NCBI GenBank assembly: GCA_040902885.1
Contig: JBBDWK010000090.1
Coordinates: 21,015 to 85,014, forward strand
DNA: 64,000 nucleotides
From: JBBDWK01 sp040902885
GTDB lineage: Bacteria; Acidobacteriota; Terriglobia; Bryobacterales; Bryobacteraceae
Direction of reading: 5' to 3'
This document shows positions 1 to 8,814 of this stretch, one piece after another (the stretch's first letter is position 1; each line of letters begins with the position of its first letter). The notes beneath the pieces were generated by a model that was given only the letters and a program-made list of their open reading frames with translations, did no database searches and was not told the DNA's origin. A program made the position numbers and the translations under genes.

Positions 1-1029
1 TTTGGGAAGAACCAGCAGCCGCCCCGGCCGCCGTTCCAGGACAGCATGGACCTCCGGCAGGCGTATCTCGAGCTGGGCGGCACCGAAAACAAAACTGTCG
101 GACTTCGTGTAGGCCGGCAGGAGATGGCCTTTGGCGAGGAGCGCATGATCGGTCCGGCCAACTGGGTCAATACTCCCGTACACTTCGATGCGGCGCGCGG
201 CAGTATCCGGCACGGCAGGTACCGGCTGGACGCGTTTGCAGCCTCGGTCGTCGTCGTGGGAGACGGCCAGTTCAACAAGCGGCTCGACGGCAATAACATT
301 CATGGGTTGTACGGCAGCATCGGGGAATTGATTCCGAAGAGCGTTCTGGAACCTTATGTTCTGTGGCGGCTGGCGCCCCGCGTGATTACGGAGCTGGGCC
401 CTCCCGGCAAAATGGATTTTTTTACTTATGGCTTCCGCTGGGCGGGAAAGCTGGCCGGGGATTACGAGTACGGCGTGGAAGCGGCCATTCAAAGAGGCTC
501 TTTGGGCAGCGACCGAATGGAGGCCTGGGGCAGTCACTGGCAGCTCGGCCGGACGTTCTCCCAGTGGACCACGAAGCCCAGAATCTACGGCGAGTATAAC
601 TACGGCTCCGGCGACGCGGACCCTCGCGACGGCAAGCGCGGCACCTTCGATACGCTGTACGCCACGCCGCACGACCGCTGGGGTCTGGCCGACCAGGTCG
701 GCTGGAGAAATCTGCACCACGCGCGCGGCGCCCTGGAAGCGAAGGTCGCGCTTGCGTGGACGATTAAAGCCAGCTACCATTCCTGGTGGCTCGCCAGTTC
801 CCGCGACGGCCTTTATCTGCCGAACGGGGCGCTCTTCATCCGCGTGCCGGACGGATCGGCTGGAAGGCACGTCGGCCAGGAGTTCGATGCCCAGGCCGTA
901 TGGACTCCCGTGCGGGGATGGATGGTGAATTTGGGGTACGCCCACATCGTCCCGGGTGAGTTTCTGAAAAAGGCCACGCCGGGAAATTCATACAATTTCC
1001 CATACGTGATGGCCATTTATACTTTCTGA
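1..1029 (+). CDS. Alginate-export-type outer-membrane porin, 5' end missing
   Basis: The reading frame is open from base 1 and ends with TGA at 1029, so the gene begins before the window; the Met at 46 is internal. The visible 342 residues have the alternating aromatic/polar pattern of an outer-membrane beta-barrel and end in Tyr-Thr-Phe, a typical barrel C-terminus. The stretches VGRQEMAFGEERMIGP and DQVGWRNLHHARGALE resemble the alginate_exp (AlgE-like) family, which in Acidobacteriota is a general solute porin. It stands 108 bases before an ABC importer on the same strand, so it may feed that importer; this link is inference. The substrate is unknown. Confidence 0.75.
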   Translation, partial: FGKNQQPPRPPFQDSMDLRQAYLELGGTENKTVGLRVGRQEMAFGEERMIGPANWVNTPVHFDAARGSIRHGRYRLDAFAASVVVVGDGQFNKRLDGNNIHGLYGSIGELIPKSVLEPYVLWRLAPRVITELGPPGKMDFFTYGFRWAGKLAGDYEYGVEAAIQRGSLGSDRMEAWGSHWQLGRTFSQWTTKPRIYGEYNYGSGDADPRDGKRGTFDTLYATPHDRWGLADQVGWRNLHHARGALEAKVALAWTIKASYHSWWLASSRDGLYLPNGALFIRVPDGSAGRHVGQEFDAQAVWTPVRGWMVNLGYAHIVPGEFLKKATPGNSYNFPYVMAIYTF

Positions 1030-1137
1030 TGAGACGAATTTGCGGAAACAGTCCTAATAGTTTTTTACTAGGCTATTTCCCTTGCTACTGTCTACCTGTC
1101 CTATTGATAATGGGTAAGTTCCATCCGAAATAATCCG

Positions 1138-1887
1138 ATGAAGCGGCTCCTGCCTTTCAGTCTCATCACACTTCTGATCGCCGGATGGCACGTCTCGGCG
1201 AGCCTGCAGACGGATGCTCTGCTGCCCGGGCCCTGGGCGGTGGTCCTGGCGATAGTGGAACTCGCACAGAAAGGCCTTCTGCTGAAGTACGTGGTGGCGT
1301 CCCTGTTTCGGGTGACGTGGGGCTATCTTCTGGCGGTGCTGCTGGCGATTCCCTGCGGAATTCTGCTGGGCTGGTATCGCCGCGGCGAGGTTGCGATCAA
1401 TCCGCTGATTCAGGTTTTGCGCCCGATCTCGCCGCTGGCCTGGATCCCGATCTCCATCCTCTGGTTCGGAGTGGCGGATGAGGCGGCAATCTTCCTCATC
1501 TTTCTGGCTTCGTTCCTGCCAATCACAGTCACCGCTCTGAATGCCATCGGAAACATCCCCGAGGTAAACGTGAACGCGGGCCGGAACTTCGGCCTGTCGG
1601 AGCGGCAACTGATTATGCAAGTGCTGTACCCGGCCATAGCGCCGCAACTGATCGTGGGCCTGCGCATCGCTTTGGGCATCGCCTGGCTGGTGGTGGTGGC
1701 CGCGGAGATGATCGCGGTGAATTCGGGGCTGGGGTTTTTAATCGTGGACGCTCGCAATGCGGGCAACCGCTATGACCTGGTGGTCGCCGGAATGGTGATG
1801 ATCGGAATCATTGGGCTGATTCTGGATACAGGAATGAAAAGCCTGGAGAAACTCAAATTCCTCCGGTGGGGGTACGTGGAGTCCTAA
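1138..1887 (+). CDS. ABC importer permease, SsuC/TauC type (first copy)
   Basis: This 249-residue inner-membrane protein belongs to the BPD_transp_1 permeases of nitrate/sulfonate/taurine importers. It has about six membrane segments and the family's cytoplasmic coupling loop (AGRNFGLSERQLIMQVLYPA, about residues 145-164), where the ATPase docks. Its central and C-terminal parts are very close to the second permease at 2673-3434, for example IAWLVVVAAEMIAV in both, which points to a duplication with both copies kept. The stop codon overlaps the ATPase start as TAATG, indicating one operon. No strong Shine-Dalgarno is visible before the ATG. Confidence 0.88.
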   Translation: MKRLLPFSLITLLIAGWHVSASLQTDALLPGPWAVVLAIVELAQKGLLLKYVVASLFRVTWGYLLAVLLAIPCGILLGWYRRGEVAINPLIQVLRPISPLAWIPISILWFGVADEAAIFLIFLASFLPITVTALNAIGNIPEVNVNAGRNFGLSERQLIMQVLYPAIAPQLIVGLRIALGIAWLVVVAAEMIAVNSGLGFLIVDARNAGNRYDLVVAGMVMIGIIGLILDTGMKSLEKLKFLRWGYVES

Positions 1888-2672
1888 TGGCGATAGCGAC
1901 TAAACTCGCGGAGCGGGCAGTTCAAACCAAGCTGAGCATCCGCGGTCTGAACATGATCTTTCGGAGGGACGGGAACGAGGTTCGCGTTCTCGAGAACATC
2001 GGTCTGGAAGCGCGGAAGGGGGAATTCCTATGCATCCTGGGGCCGTCCGGATGCGGCAAATCCACCTTGCTGAACATCGTTGGCGGGTTTATCACGCCCA
2101 CCAGCGGAACAGTCCTGATTGACGGCGAAGCCGTGGACGGTCCCGATCCACGCCGCATTTTCGTGTTTCAGGAGCGCGGCGTCTTCCCGTGGATGACGGT
2201 GGAAGGCAACATCGGCTTCGGGCTGTTTAACCTGAGCCGCGACGAACGCCAGCGGCGCATCGCGCACTACGTGCAACTGGTGGGCCTGGAGGGATTCGAG
2301 CACGCCTACCCGCAGGAGCTTTCCGGCGGCATGAAGCAGCGCGTGGAAGTAGCGCGGGCGCTGGCGGTGAACCCGGATATGCTCTACCTCGACGAGCCGT
2401 TCGGAGCGCTGGATTCGATCACGCGCCTCATCATGCGCGGCGAGCTGCTGCGCATCTGGCACGCGGAGCGCAAGACCATTCTGTTTGTTACTCACGATAT
2501 TGAAGAATCGGTGCAGTTGGCCGACCGCGTGATCGTGATGTCCGCCCGGCCGGCGAGCATTCGAAGAGTGGTCGAGATCGATATTCCTCATCCCCGCGAC
2601 ATCAGCTCGCCCCGGTATCTGGAGCTGCGGGACAGCATTTTCGAGGAAATCGGGCTGGCCCACAAGGTCTAA
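1887..2672 (+). CDS. ABC importer ATPase, SsuB/TauB type
   Basis: The 261-residue ATPase powers the importer formed with the flanking permeases. Visible motifs are Walker A GPSGCGKST, the Q-loop in FVFQERGVFPW, signature LSGGMKQRVEVARAL, Walker B MLYLDEPFGALD and the switch His in FVTHDIEES. The start is taken as ATG 1887, which shares one base with the upstream stop (TAATG); an in-frame upstream start at 1866 would lengthen the overlap without adding conserved sequence. The stop TAA is followed directly by the ATG of the second permease. Substrate class (sulfonate, taurine, nitrate or an aromatic acid) cannot be decided from the ATPase. Confidence 0.9.
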   Translation: MAIATKLAERAVQTKLSIRGLNMIFRRDGNEVRVLENIGLEARKGEFLCILGPSGCGKSTLLNIVGGFITPTSGTVLIDGEAVDGPDPRRIFVFQERGVFPWMTVEGNIGFGLFNLSRDERQRRIAHYVQLVGLEGFEHAYPQELSGGMKQRVEVARALAVNPDMLYLDEPFGALDSITRLIMRGELLRIWHAERKTILFVTHDIEESVQLADRVIVMSARPASIRRVVEIDIPHPRDISSPRYLELRDSIFEEIGLAHKV

Positions 2673-3434
2673 ATGAGGCGCTGGGAATACTACTTCTGGC
2701 CGGTCTTCACAGGCGTCGTCTGCCTGCTGGCCTGGCATTGGTCTGTGGTGTGGAGCAAGACCACGATTTTTCCTTCGCCCCTGCTTGTCTGGAACGGCGT
2801 CGACGAGCTGGTTCGCAAGGGCCTTTTGTGGGGCTATTCGCGCGACTCCCTGTACCGCGTGGGCGTGGGATACGCGGTGGCGGTCGTGTTCGGCATTCCC
2901 ACCGGGCTGACTATTGGCTGGTACAGGAACGCCGCCATCGCGGCGAACCCGGTGATCCAGGTAATGCGGCCCATCAGCCCGCTGGCATGGATTCCGCTTT
3001 CCATCGTCTGGTTCGGCGTCACCGATTTCGCGGCCATATTCCTGATCTTTCTGGCGTCCTTTTTTCCTATCGTGGTGTCGACCTCAAACGGGGTCAAGAA
3101 CGTGCCCGAGATGTTTCTGCGCGCCGGGCGAAACTTCGGCCTCTCGCCGAGCGCCCTCTTTCGCCGGGTGCTGTTTCCCGCGGCGCTGCCGCAAATACTG
3201 GTAGGGCTTCGCATCACTTTTGGCATTGCATGGCTGGTGGTGGTGGCGGCCGAGATGATCGCCGTCGATTCCGGCCTCGGTTACCTGATTATCGATGCTC
3301 GAAACGCCGGCAAACGCTACGATCTTGTGGTAGCCGGCATGTTGCTGATTGGAGTGATCGGCCTGGCGCTCGATGCCGCCGCCCGGCGCGTGGAGACAAT
3401 CCGGTCCGTGCGATGGGGTTTCCGAAATGAGTGA
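2673..3434 (+). CDS. ABC importer permease, SsuC/TauC type (second copy)
   Basis: This 253-residue permease starts immediately after the ATPase stop. It shares long identical blocks with the permease at 1138-1887, including RPISPLAWIP, IFLIFLASF, AGRNFGLS and DARNAGKRYDLVVAGM, so the two are recent paralogues. SsuC-type importers normally use a homodimer from a single permease gene; two divergent copies around one ATPase suggest a heterodimeric channel. That is inference. The end overlaps the start of the binding-protein gene by eight bases (ATGAGTGA). Confidence 0.88.
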   Translation: MRRWEYYFWPVFTGVVCLLAWHWSVVWSKTTIFPSPLLVWNGVDELVRKGLLWGYSRDSLYRVGVGYAVAVVFGIPTGLTIGWYRNAAIAANPVIQVMRPISPLAWIPLSIVWFGVTDFAAIFLIFLASFFPIVVSTSNGVKNVPEMFLRAGRNFGLSPSALFRRVLFPAALPQILVGLRITFGIAWLVVVAAEMIAVDSGLGYLIIDARNAGKRYDLVVAGMLLIGVIGLALDAAARRVETIRSVRWGFRNE

Positions 3435-4265
3435 CGCCAAACGCGTCCTTTTGGGTCTGCTGTTGTGGACCACCGTGGTCTCGGCGCTGCATATGCGCCT
3501 CAACTTCGATTGGTCGGCCCTGGTGAACGACCGGCTGCCCGAGGAACAGCGCAAGCTGAACGTTGCGTTCATCCCCGTCACCTGCCACCTGGCTTGTCCG
3601 GTGACCGACTATATTTCCCGCTACTCGAAGGCCGGGAATATCTTCATCCCCAAAATGTTCCAGGGGTTTCCGGAAATCAAGGAAGCGCTGATCGCCAATA
3701 AGATGCAGGCCGGATTCATGGTGGCCCCGATGGCGATCGCTTTGAAGTCGCAGGGCGTGCCGATCCGCATCGTTTACCTGGGACACCGCTACGGCAGCGC
3801 GGTTGTGGTTCGCGCCGACGGCCCGGTGAGGAAGTTTCCGGATCTGCGCGGGAAAATAGTTGCCATTCCCAGCCGGTTCTCCGATGAGCGCCTGATCGTT
3901 TTCCGGGCTCTGGAAAGATACAACATGAAGGCCGAAGACGTCAAGATGGTGGAGATGGCTCCCGCGGATGTGGCCGGCGCCCTGGCCGCCAGTGCGATCG
4001 ATGCCTTCTCCATACAGCTCGCTTCTACTACAACCAAGACCCCAGGCTTTTGCGGTGGGCGCTCACAAATCCTCTCGACCGTGTCATGTATACAAGGCTG
4101 ACTCCTCTCAAACCCGACTTCGATTACATTCGGGACATGATGATCAAGACTGGTGTGCTGGAGAAGAGAATCGCATTTGAGGAGTACGTGGACGTCCAGT
4201 TCGCCGAGGGAGCGAAGTACAAGACTGCCTGGAACTACGAGCCCGGCAGCAACTATGCGGAGTGA
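3427..4265 (+). pseudogene. Broken periplasmic substrate-binding protein (NMT1/SsuA-like)
   Basis: The first part reads from ATG 3427 through the family's N-terminal lobe (VTCHLACPVTDYIS, GFPEIKEALIANKMQAGF, DLRGKIVAIPSRFSDERL) to AIDAF near 4008. The protein then continues in another frame from about 4014-4020 (YYNQDPRLLRWALTNPLDRV, then the C-terminal helices) to TGA at 4265. In relatives as I recall them, about 60-70 residues separate the AIDA-like block from YYNQDPRLLR, including the GEPF and WPNFISCVL region. Those residues are absent, so this is an internal deletion plus a frame change rather than a one-base slip. The importer may rely on another binding protein or be inactive. Confidence 0.75.
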
Positions 4266-4289
4266 GCGGGCGGTGTTAGAATTCTTCCC

Positions 4290-5282
4290 ATGCATCTTCG
4301 AGTTGCAGGAGCGCTAATTTTCTTGGGAGGGATCGTGGCAGGAACCGCAGCAGGCCAAAGCGCCGGAAAGATTTTGAAAGTATCGCCGGCGCTGGACGCC
4401 ATCGTACCTTCGGACGCGAAAATCGAAAAGCTGGCAGGGGGCTTCACTTTTACCGAAGGCCCGGTGTGGATGCGCGAAGGGTATCTGCTGTTCAGCGACA
4501 TCCCGAACAACGTCATCAACAAGTGGACTCCGGACGGCAAGGTGTCGGTCTTTCGCAAGCCCGCGGGCTACGACGGGACGGACGCGCCGGCGGGGGCCTT
4601 CATCGGCTCCAACGGACTCACCCTCGATAAAGAGGGCCGCCTCATTATCTGCGAGCACGGCAACGGGCGCATGACCCGTTTGGAAAAAGACGGCAAGCTT
4701 ACCGTGCTGGCCGCAAAGTTTGAAGGCAAGCGGCTGAACAGCCCCAACGATGCCGTCTTCAAGTCCGACGGCTCGCTGTACTTCACCGACCCGCCCTACG
4801 GTTTCCCCAAACAGGACGACGATCCGAAGAAGGAGCTTTCCTTCAACGGCATCTTCCGGCTGGCGGGCGGCAAATTGCAGCTCCTCCACAAGGACCTGAA
4901 TCGTCCCAACGGCCTGGCATTCTCGCCCGATGAGAAGATTTTGTACGTCGCGAATTCCCATCCCGAGCGAAAGACCTGGACCCGTTTCGATGTGCGGGCG
5001 GACGGGACCATCGCCAATCCGAAAATCTTCTACGATGTCACGAAAGAGACGGCGGCTGGCCTTCCGGATGGCATGAAGATCGATACGAAGGGAAATCTTT
5101 ACTGCACCGGCCCGGGCGGGGTATGGATCTTTTCTCCGGACGGGAAGCACATGGGCACCGTGCAGCCGCCCGAGATTCCAGCCAACTGCCATTGGGGCGA
5201 TGCCGACGGCAAGACGCTCTACATGACGGCCAGAACGGGCCTGTATCGCATCCGGCTCAACATTGCCGGCATCCGGCCTTGA
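4290..5282 (+). CDS. SMP-30/gluconolactonase-like secreted propeller protein
   Basis: The 330-residue protein has a signal peptide (hydrophobic residues 5-21, probable cut after ATAAG) and the SMP-30/Gluconolactonase/LRE-like fold, a six-bladed beta-propeller with one divalent metal. Likely metal and active-site residues are Glu56 (FTEGPVW), Asn of LNSPNDAVF, Asn of RPNGLAFS and Asp of LPDGMKID. Relatives hydrolyse sugar lactones to aldonic acids in the periplasm. The gene begins 24 bases after the broken ABC operon, and a sugar kinase pair follows on the other strand, so a role in sugar-acid use is plausible. Exact substrate unknown. Confidence 0.85.
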   Translation: MHLRVAGALIFLGGIVAGTAAGQSAGKILKVSPALDAIVPSDAKIEKLAGGFTFTEGPVWMREGYLLFSDIPNNVINKWTPDGKVSVFRKPAGYDGTDAPAGAFIGSNGLTLDKEGRLIICEHGNGRMTRLEKDGKLTVLAAKFEGKRLNSPNDAVFKSDGSLYFTDPPYGFPKQDDDPKKELSFNGIFRLAGGKLQLLHKDLNRPNGLAFSPDEKILYVANSHPERKTWTRFDVRADGTIANPKIFYDVTKETAAGLPDGMKIDTKGNLYCTGPGGVWIFSPDGKHMGTVQPPEIPANCHWGDADGKTLYMTARTGLYRIRLNIAGIRP

Positions 5283-5365
5283 CCGCTCACCCGTAGCACA
5301 CAGCACTGTCAGCAAGTGGACGTGGTTGTGGTAACCGGAATGCAACTCGGGCATCGGAGGTAACT

Positions 5366-5593
5366 ATGGCCGCTAACATTTGCGCGGGAATCAGTCGGCG
5401 ATTGCACGTCGCCAAGTCCCGGATAGGTCGGGCTGATAAAGCCACACGACGGAAAACCGGAATAGGTTTGATGAACTGGTTGACCCTCGGTTCGTCCAGC
5501 GCTGTCGCCGCGCTCTTGATGGCGCGAAGAAAGAAGCTGGCGATCTGCATGGGACTTTTGACGCCCACGTTCCAGGCGCTGCGACACCGCTAA
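5366..5593 (+). CDS. Small hypothetical protein with a hydrophobic segment
   Basis: This 75-residue frame is preceded by a near-perfect ribosome site (GGAGG, 5 bases before the ATG), which is the main reason to call it. The N-terminal half is basic (many Arg and Lys). Residues about 36-52 (NWLTLGSSSAVAALLMA) could be a short membrane helix, followed by RRKK. I do not recognise a family. It ends just before a hairpin shared with the convergent xylulokinase gene. It could be a small membrane protein or a chance frame. Confidence 0.45.
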   Translation: MAANICAGISRRLHVAKSRIGRADKATRRKTGIGLMNWLTLGSSSAVAALLMARRKKLAICMGLLTPTFQALRHR

Positions 5594-5599
5594 AGCAAG

Positions 5600-5626
5600 C
5601 AGGAGGAGCTAAAGGCGCTCCTCCTG
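5600..5626. terminator. Hairpin between convergent genes, possible two-way terminator
   Basis: Ten-base perfect arms CAGGAGGAGC and GCTCCTCCTG enclose a seven-base loop. The hairpin lies just after the small gene's stop (5593) and overlaps the last codons of the xylulokinase gene on the other strand. There is no long T-run on either side, so terminator function is probable from position but not certain. Confidence 0.5.
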
Positions 5627-7102
5627 ATCTTGGAATAGGGGGCGCAGGGCGGGATACAGCGCCCGATACGTCGCATAAGATCTGCCGTATGCCGCAACCG
5701 CGTCCGGCCGCGGCGGTATGGTATTGTCCGCTTGCAGCGAGACCAGACAGGCTTCCTCGGCCGATGCGAACTGCCCCGAGCCGATCATGGCCAACAGGGC
5801 CGCCCCGTAGGCCGAACCCTCCTGGCTGGCGAGCGTGACCACAGGCTTTCCCAGAACATCCGCCAGCAGCCGTAACCAGAAAGGGCTGCGCGCCGCGCCG
5901 CCGGAAGCACGCACCGAATCGACGCGCACGTTCAGGCCCTCGATGATCTCCAGGCAGTCCTTCTGGCTGTAGCAGACGCCCTCGAGAATCGCGCGAATCA
6001 AATCGGCGCGCACGTGCCGGGCCGTGAGGCCGATCCAGCCACCGCGGGCGGCAGCATCCAGATGCGGCGTGCGCTCGCCCATCAGGTAGGGAAGCCAGAA
6101 GAGACCCTGCGCGCCCAGAGGCGCGGTTTCCGCCTCTTCAGTCAAACGGTCGTAATCGGCGCCTGGCGCGAGCCGGTTGCGGAACCATTGCAGGCTCAGC
6201 CCGGCCCCCTGTGTGACGCCCATCACGTGCCACTTGTCCTTCACCGCGTGGCAGAAGGTATGCACCCGGCCCCCGGGGTCGTACGCCACTTCATCCATGT
6301 GCGCGAACACGACTCCAGAGGTTCCGAGCGTACAGGAAACCACGCCGGACGCGACGATTCCGTTGCCCACGGCGCTCGCAGCCTGATCGCCGGCTCCGCC
6401 CACCACGGGCGTTCCTTCGGCCAGCCCGGTAGCCGCCGCCGCTGCGCGGCTCACGCATCCCGAGACCGCACTCGACTCGTATACCGCCGGCAGCATGGAC
6501 CGGTCGATTCCCAGGGCATCGGCCATATCGAACGACCACCGCCGGTTCACCACGTCGAACAGTGCGGTGCCGGAGGCGTCCGAGACATCGGTGGCGTACT
6601 CGCCGGTGAGTTGGAAGCGAACGTAATCCTTGGGCAGGAGCATGTGCCGCACGCGCTCGAAAATCCGCGGCTCGCGGTCCCGAACCCAAAGCAGCTTGGG
6701 CAAGGTGAAACCGGTCAGAACCGGATTGGCCGTCCAGGCCAGCACGCGCTCGCGCCCCACCTTTCCGTTGATGAAGTCCACCTGCGCCTGGCTGCGCTGG
6801 TCGCACCAGATGAGGGACGGCCGCAGCACGCAGTTTTCGGCGTCCAGAACCACCAGCCCGTGCATCTGGCCGGACAGTCCTATTGCGCGGATCTGAGAGC
6901 CTTGGAGCGCGGCGTGGCTCAGGGCGCCCCGAATCGCGATCTGCGCGGCGCTCCACCAGTCCTCCGGGCTCTGTTCGGCCCACAACGGCCGCTCCATCCG
7001 CATTTCCTGGTGAGGCGCGGTGAACGTCCCGGCAAGAGTCCCGGCCTCGTCCAGGATGAGCGCCCTGGTACCGCCAGTGCCTACGTCAATTCCCATCCAC
7101 AT
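5609..7102 (-). CDS. xylB: Xylulokinase (FGGY carbohydrate kinase)
   Basis: The enzyme phosphorylates D-xylulose with ATP to xylulose-5-phosphate in the cytoplasm. From the start MWMGIDVGTGGTRALI it shows the FGGY fold: N-terminal phosphate-binding loop IDVGTGGT, the substrate motif SGQMHGLVVLD, catalytic-type Asp in GGAGDQAASAVGNG, and the C-terminal ATP-domain loop RASGGAARSPFWLRLLADVLG. The 497 residues are the usual XylB length. The start at 7102 lies 17 bases after the glucokinase stop, while a longer frame would run into that gene. The pair probably forms an operon. Specificity for xylulose rather than another pentulose rests on overall resemblance. Confidence 0.85.
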   Translation of the reverse strand: MWMGIDVGTGGTRALILDEAGTLAGTFTAPHQEMRMERPLWAEQSPEDWWSAAQIAIRGALSHAALQGSQIRAIGLSGQMHGLVVLDAENCVLRPSLIWCDQRSQAQVDFINGKVGRERVLAWTANPVLTGFTLPKLLWVRDREPRIFERVRHMLLPKDYVRFQLTGEYATDVSDASGTALFDVVNRRWSFDMADALGIDRSMLPAVYESSAVSGCVSRAAAAATGLAEGTPVVGGAGDQAASAVGNGIVASGVVSCTLGTSGVVFAHMDEVAYDPGGRVHTFCHAVKDKWHVMGVTQGAGLSLQWFRNRLAPGADYDRLTEEAETAPLGAQGLFWLPYLMGERTPHLDAAARGGWIGLTARHVRADLIRAILEGVCYSQKDCLEIIEGLNVRVDSVRASGGAARSPFWLRLLADVLGKPVVTLASQEGSAYGAALLAMIGSGQFASAEEACLVSLQADNTIPPRPDAVAAYGRSYATYRALYPALRPLFQDQEERL

Positions 7103-7119
7103 AAAAGTTGCCGTCTCGC

Positions 7120-8034
7120 TCAGTGCCGCAGGAAGGGGAGAAAGGCGGCGCCATATAGCCCGGACAACTTGCCCAGGCACGCCTTCTCAATGCGGGTTTC
7201 GGTATTCCGGAAGACAAAAGAGCGCCGCTGAATTTCCTGAAACATGGAGGGAGCGAACAGGTCCCAGGCAGATAAGGCCCCTCCACTCAGCAGATACAGT
7301 GGAAAATTGAAGATATTGATGAGGGTTGCCAACGCGGTCCCTAACGACTGGCCCATGGTCTCAAAAATGGATTTGGCTTTTTCGTTTCCTGCTACCGCCA
7401 TGGTGTAAATATCCTCAGCGGTGAGGCCGTCGCCAAGAGACATGGACGCGCCCATGGAGGCGATCGCCGTGGCCGAGGCGTATTTCTCCAGACAGCCCCG
7501 GTTGCCGCATCCGCAGGGATTTCCGGTCGGCACGACGGTGATGTGCCCCAGTTCTCCGGCCATGCCCACAAAGCCGTGGAGCACTTCCCCGCCCGCGATA
7601 ATGCCGCCGCCAATTCCGGTTCCGAGCGTAAGCAGAATCAGGTCGTTCACATCTTTTCCGGCTCCCATCCACTTTTCCCCAACCGCCGCGGCGTTCGCGT
7701 CGTTCTCGAGAATCACGGGCGTGCCGAGCAGTTGCTCGAGGTGGTCGCGAATCGGAAAATTTTCAAATCCGGGGAGATTCGGGGACGCCGTAATCACTCC
7801 TGTTTCAAGAATGATGAAGCCCGGGACGCCCACGCCTACGCCCGCAAGCCCTTCAGCACCATGAGCTTGCCGAAGACGGTCGATGGCCGAGGCCATGTCG
7901 GCGACAACCGCGTCCCGTCCCGAGGAAAGGTCAGTGGTACCGGCGATGCTGTCTAAAATAGTGCCGGCGCGGTCGACAGCCGCCGCTCGCAGGTTGGTTC
8001 CGCCGAGGTCCAGCCCTATGGAATATTCGGCCAT
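7120..8034 (-). CDS. glcK: ROK-family glucokinase
   Basis: This 304-residue cytoplasmic kinase phosphorylates glucose, or a related hexose, with ATP. It shows the ROK features: phosphate loop DLGGTN (residues 9-14), catalytic Asp112 in ENDANAAA, sugar-binding Glu161 and His164 in AGELGHI, and the structural zinc motif with Cys174, Cys176 and Cys181 (CGCGNRGCLEKYAS). It is the first gene of a probable two-gene operon with xylB. ROK members also include N-acetylglucosamine and N-acetylmannosamine kinases, so the exact sugar is less certain than the kinase activity. Confidence 0.87.
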   Translation of the reverse strand: MAEYSIGLDLGGTNLRAAAVDRAGTILDSIAGTTDLSSGRDAVVADMASAIDRLRQAHGAEGLAGVGVGVPGFIILETGVITASPNLPGFENFPIRDHLEQLLGTPVILENDANAAAVGEKWMGAGKDVNDLILLTLGTGIGGGIIAGGEVLHGFVGMAGELGHITVVPTGNPCGCGNRGCLEKYASATAIASMGASMSLGDGLTAEDIYTMAVAGNEKAKSIFETMGQSLGTALATLINIFNFPLYLLSGGALSAWDLFAPSMFQEIQRRSFVFRNTETRIEKACLGKLSGLYGAAFLPFLRH

Positions 8035-8203
8035 GAGGGGGAATATAGCAGAACGTCGGGCCTGTTTGCCCGGTAGAGTATCGCCCCTACTGCATTCGGC
8101 CGATGTATCATTAGAACCAACCGGGGTTTTTGTTGGTACTAGTACAGTGAGTTCAGGAACGCCGGTTTTGCGAAGAGCGTCGATAAGTTAGAAGGAGGCG
8201 GCC

Positions 8204-8806
8204 ATGGAAGAGCGACGGTATATCGAAATTCCAGGATCTCAGACGCACGAGCTTCCACCGCTCCTTGTACGCAGCGCCCCGGAGAGGGGTCCGCTCGACG
8301 AGATTGTAGACAAAGCCGCGGGCATCGTCGAGGCCGAGGACATGATCTCCGGCGTGGGCGTTGACGGCCACACAATGGAGCAGCGCAAACTGGATCTCGC
8401 GATTCAGCTTGCCGAGCAGTACTTCCGGCTGGTGTCCCACTGGACGTGGGGCGATTCGATTCTGGAGTGGATCCGGCAGTGCGAGATCACCTTCGAATCG
8501 CGGGAGTTGCTGCGGAACCTGCTGCACCCCGACTTGTGGCCCCACGCGAGCCGTTGCAGTTTCGTGACTCTTCTGGAGGAGAAGGCAGTGCCCACGCATG
8601 GTGTGCATCTCGAAAACGCCGTTGGCCTGCGCCTGACGTTCCGCCAGCCTCCGCCCATCGACTGCTTCTCAAACCAGTACCTGTTCTATCTGAACGGCTC
8701 GATCTCCACCACGGCTTATGAAAAGTGGGCGAACCTCAGCCCCGATTCAACGGCATTGCTGCCGCCCGAGCGGTTCCACTTCGACGTACTGGATCTGGAA
8801 CAGTAA
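8204..8806 (+). CDS. Conserved-looking hypothetical protein, 200 aa
   Basis: The frame starts with ATG 8204 behind a strong ribosome site (GGAGG, 6 bases upstream) and ends 8 bases before the convergent comEC stop. It is a soluble acidic protein with no signal peptide or membrane segment. It is rich in Trp, His and Leu in the middle (QYFRLVSHWTWGDSILEWI) and carries NAVGLRLTFRQPP and NQYLFYLNG further on. I do not recognise a domain. The strong ribosome site and coding-like codon use support a real gene. The 169-base gap before it, facing the divergent glucokinase gene, should hold both promoters, but I could not identify them with confidence. Confidence 0.6.
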   Translation: MEERRYIEIPGSQTHELPPLLVRSAPERGPLDEIVDKAAGIVEAEDMISGVGVDGHTMEQRKLDLAIQLAEQYFRLVSHWTWGDSILEWIRQCEITFESRELLRNLLHPDLWPHASRCSFVTLLEEKAVPTHGVHLENAVGLRLTFRQPPPIDCFSNQYLFYLNGSISTTAYEKWANLSPDSTALLPPERFHFDVLDLEQ

Positions 8807-8814
8807 AGCGAACT

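Noticed and set aside
1050..1085. CCTAATAG...CTAGG hairpin after the porin gene as a terminator
   Set aside because: The stem has a bulge and the T-run lies in the loop, not after the stem. It could equally be chance in the AT-rich gap.
4314..5354. Minus-strand frame of about 346 codons opposite the SMP-30 gene
   Set aside because: It has no recognisable domain and is fully explained as the shadow of the SMP-30-like gene, which carries a signal peptide and the metal residues.
6014..7231. Long plus-strand frame of about 405 codons opposite the kinase genes
   Set aside because: It is antisense to xylB and glcK, which have full catalytic motifs. The long antisense frame is a by-product of high GC content.
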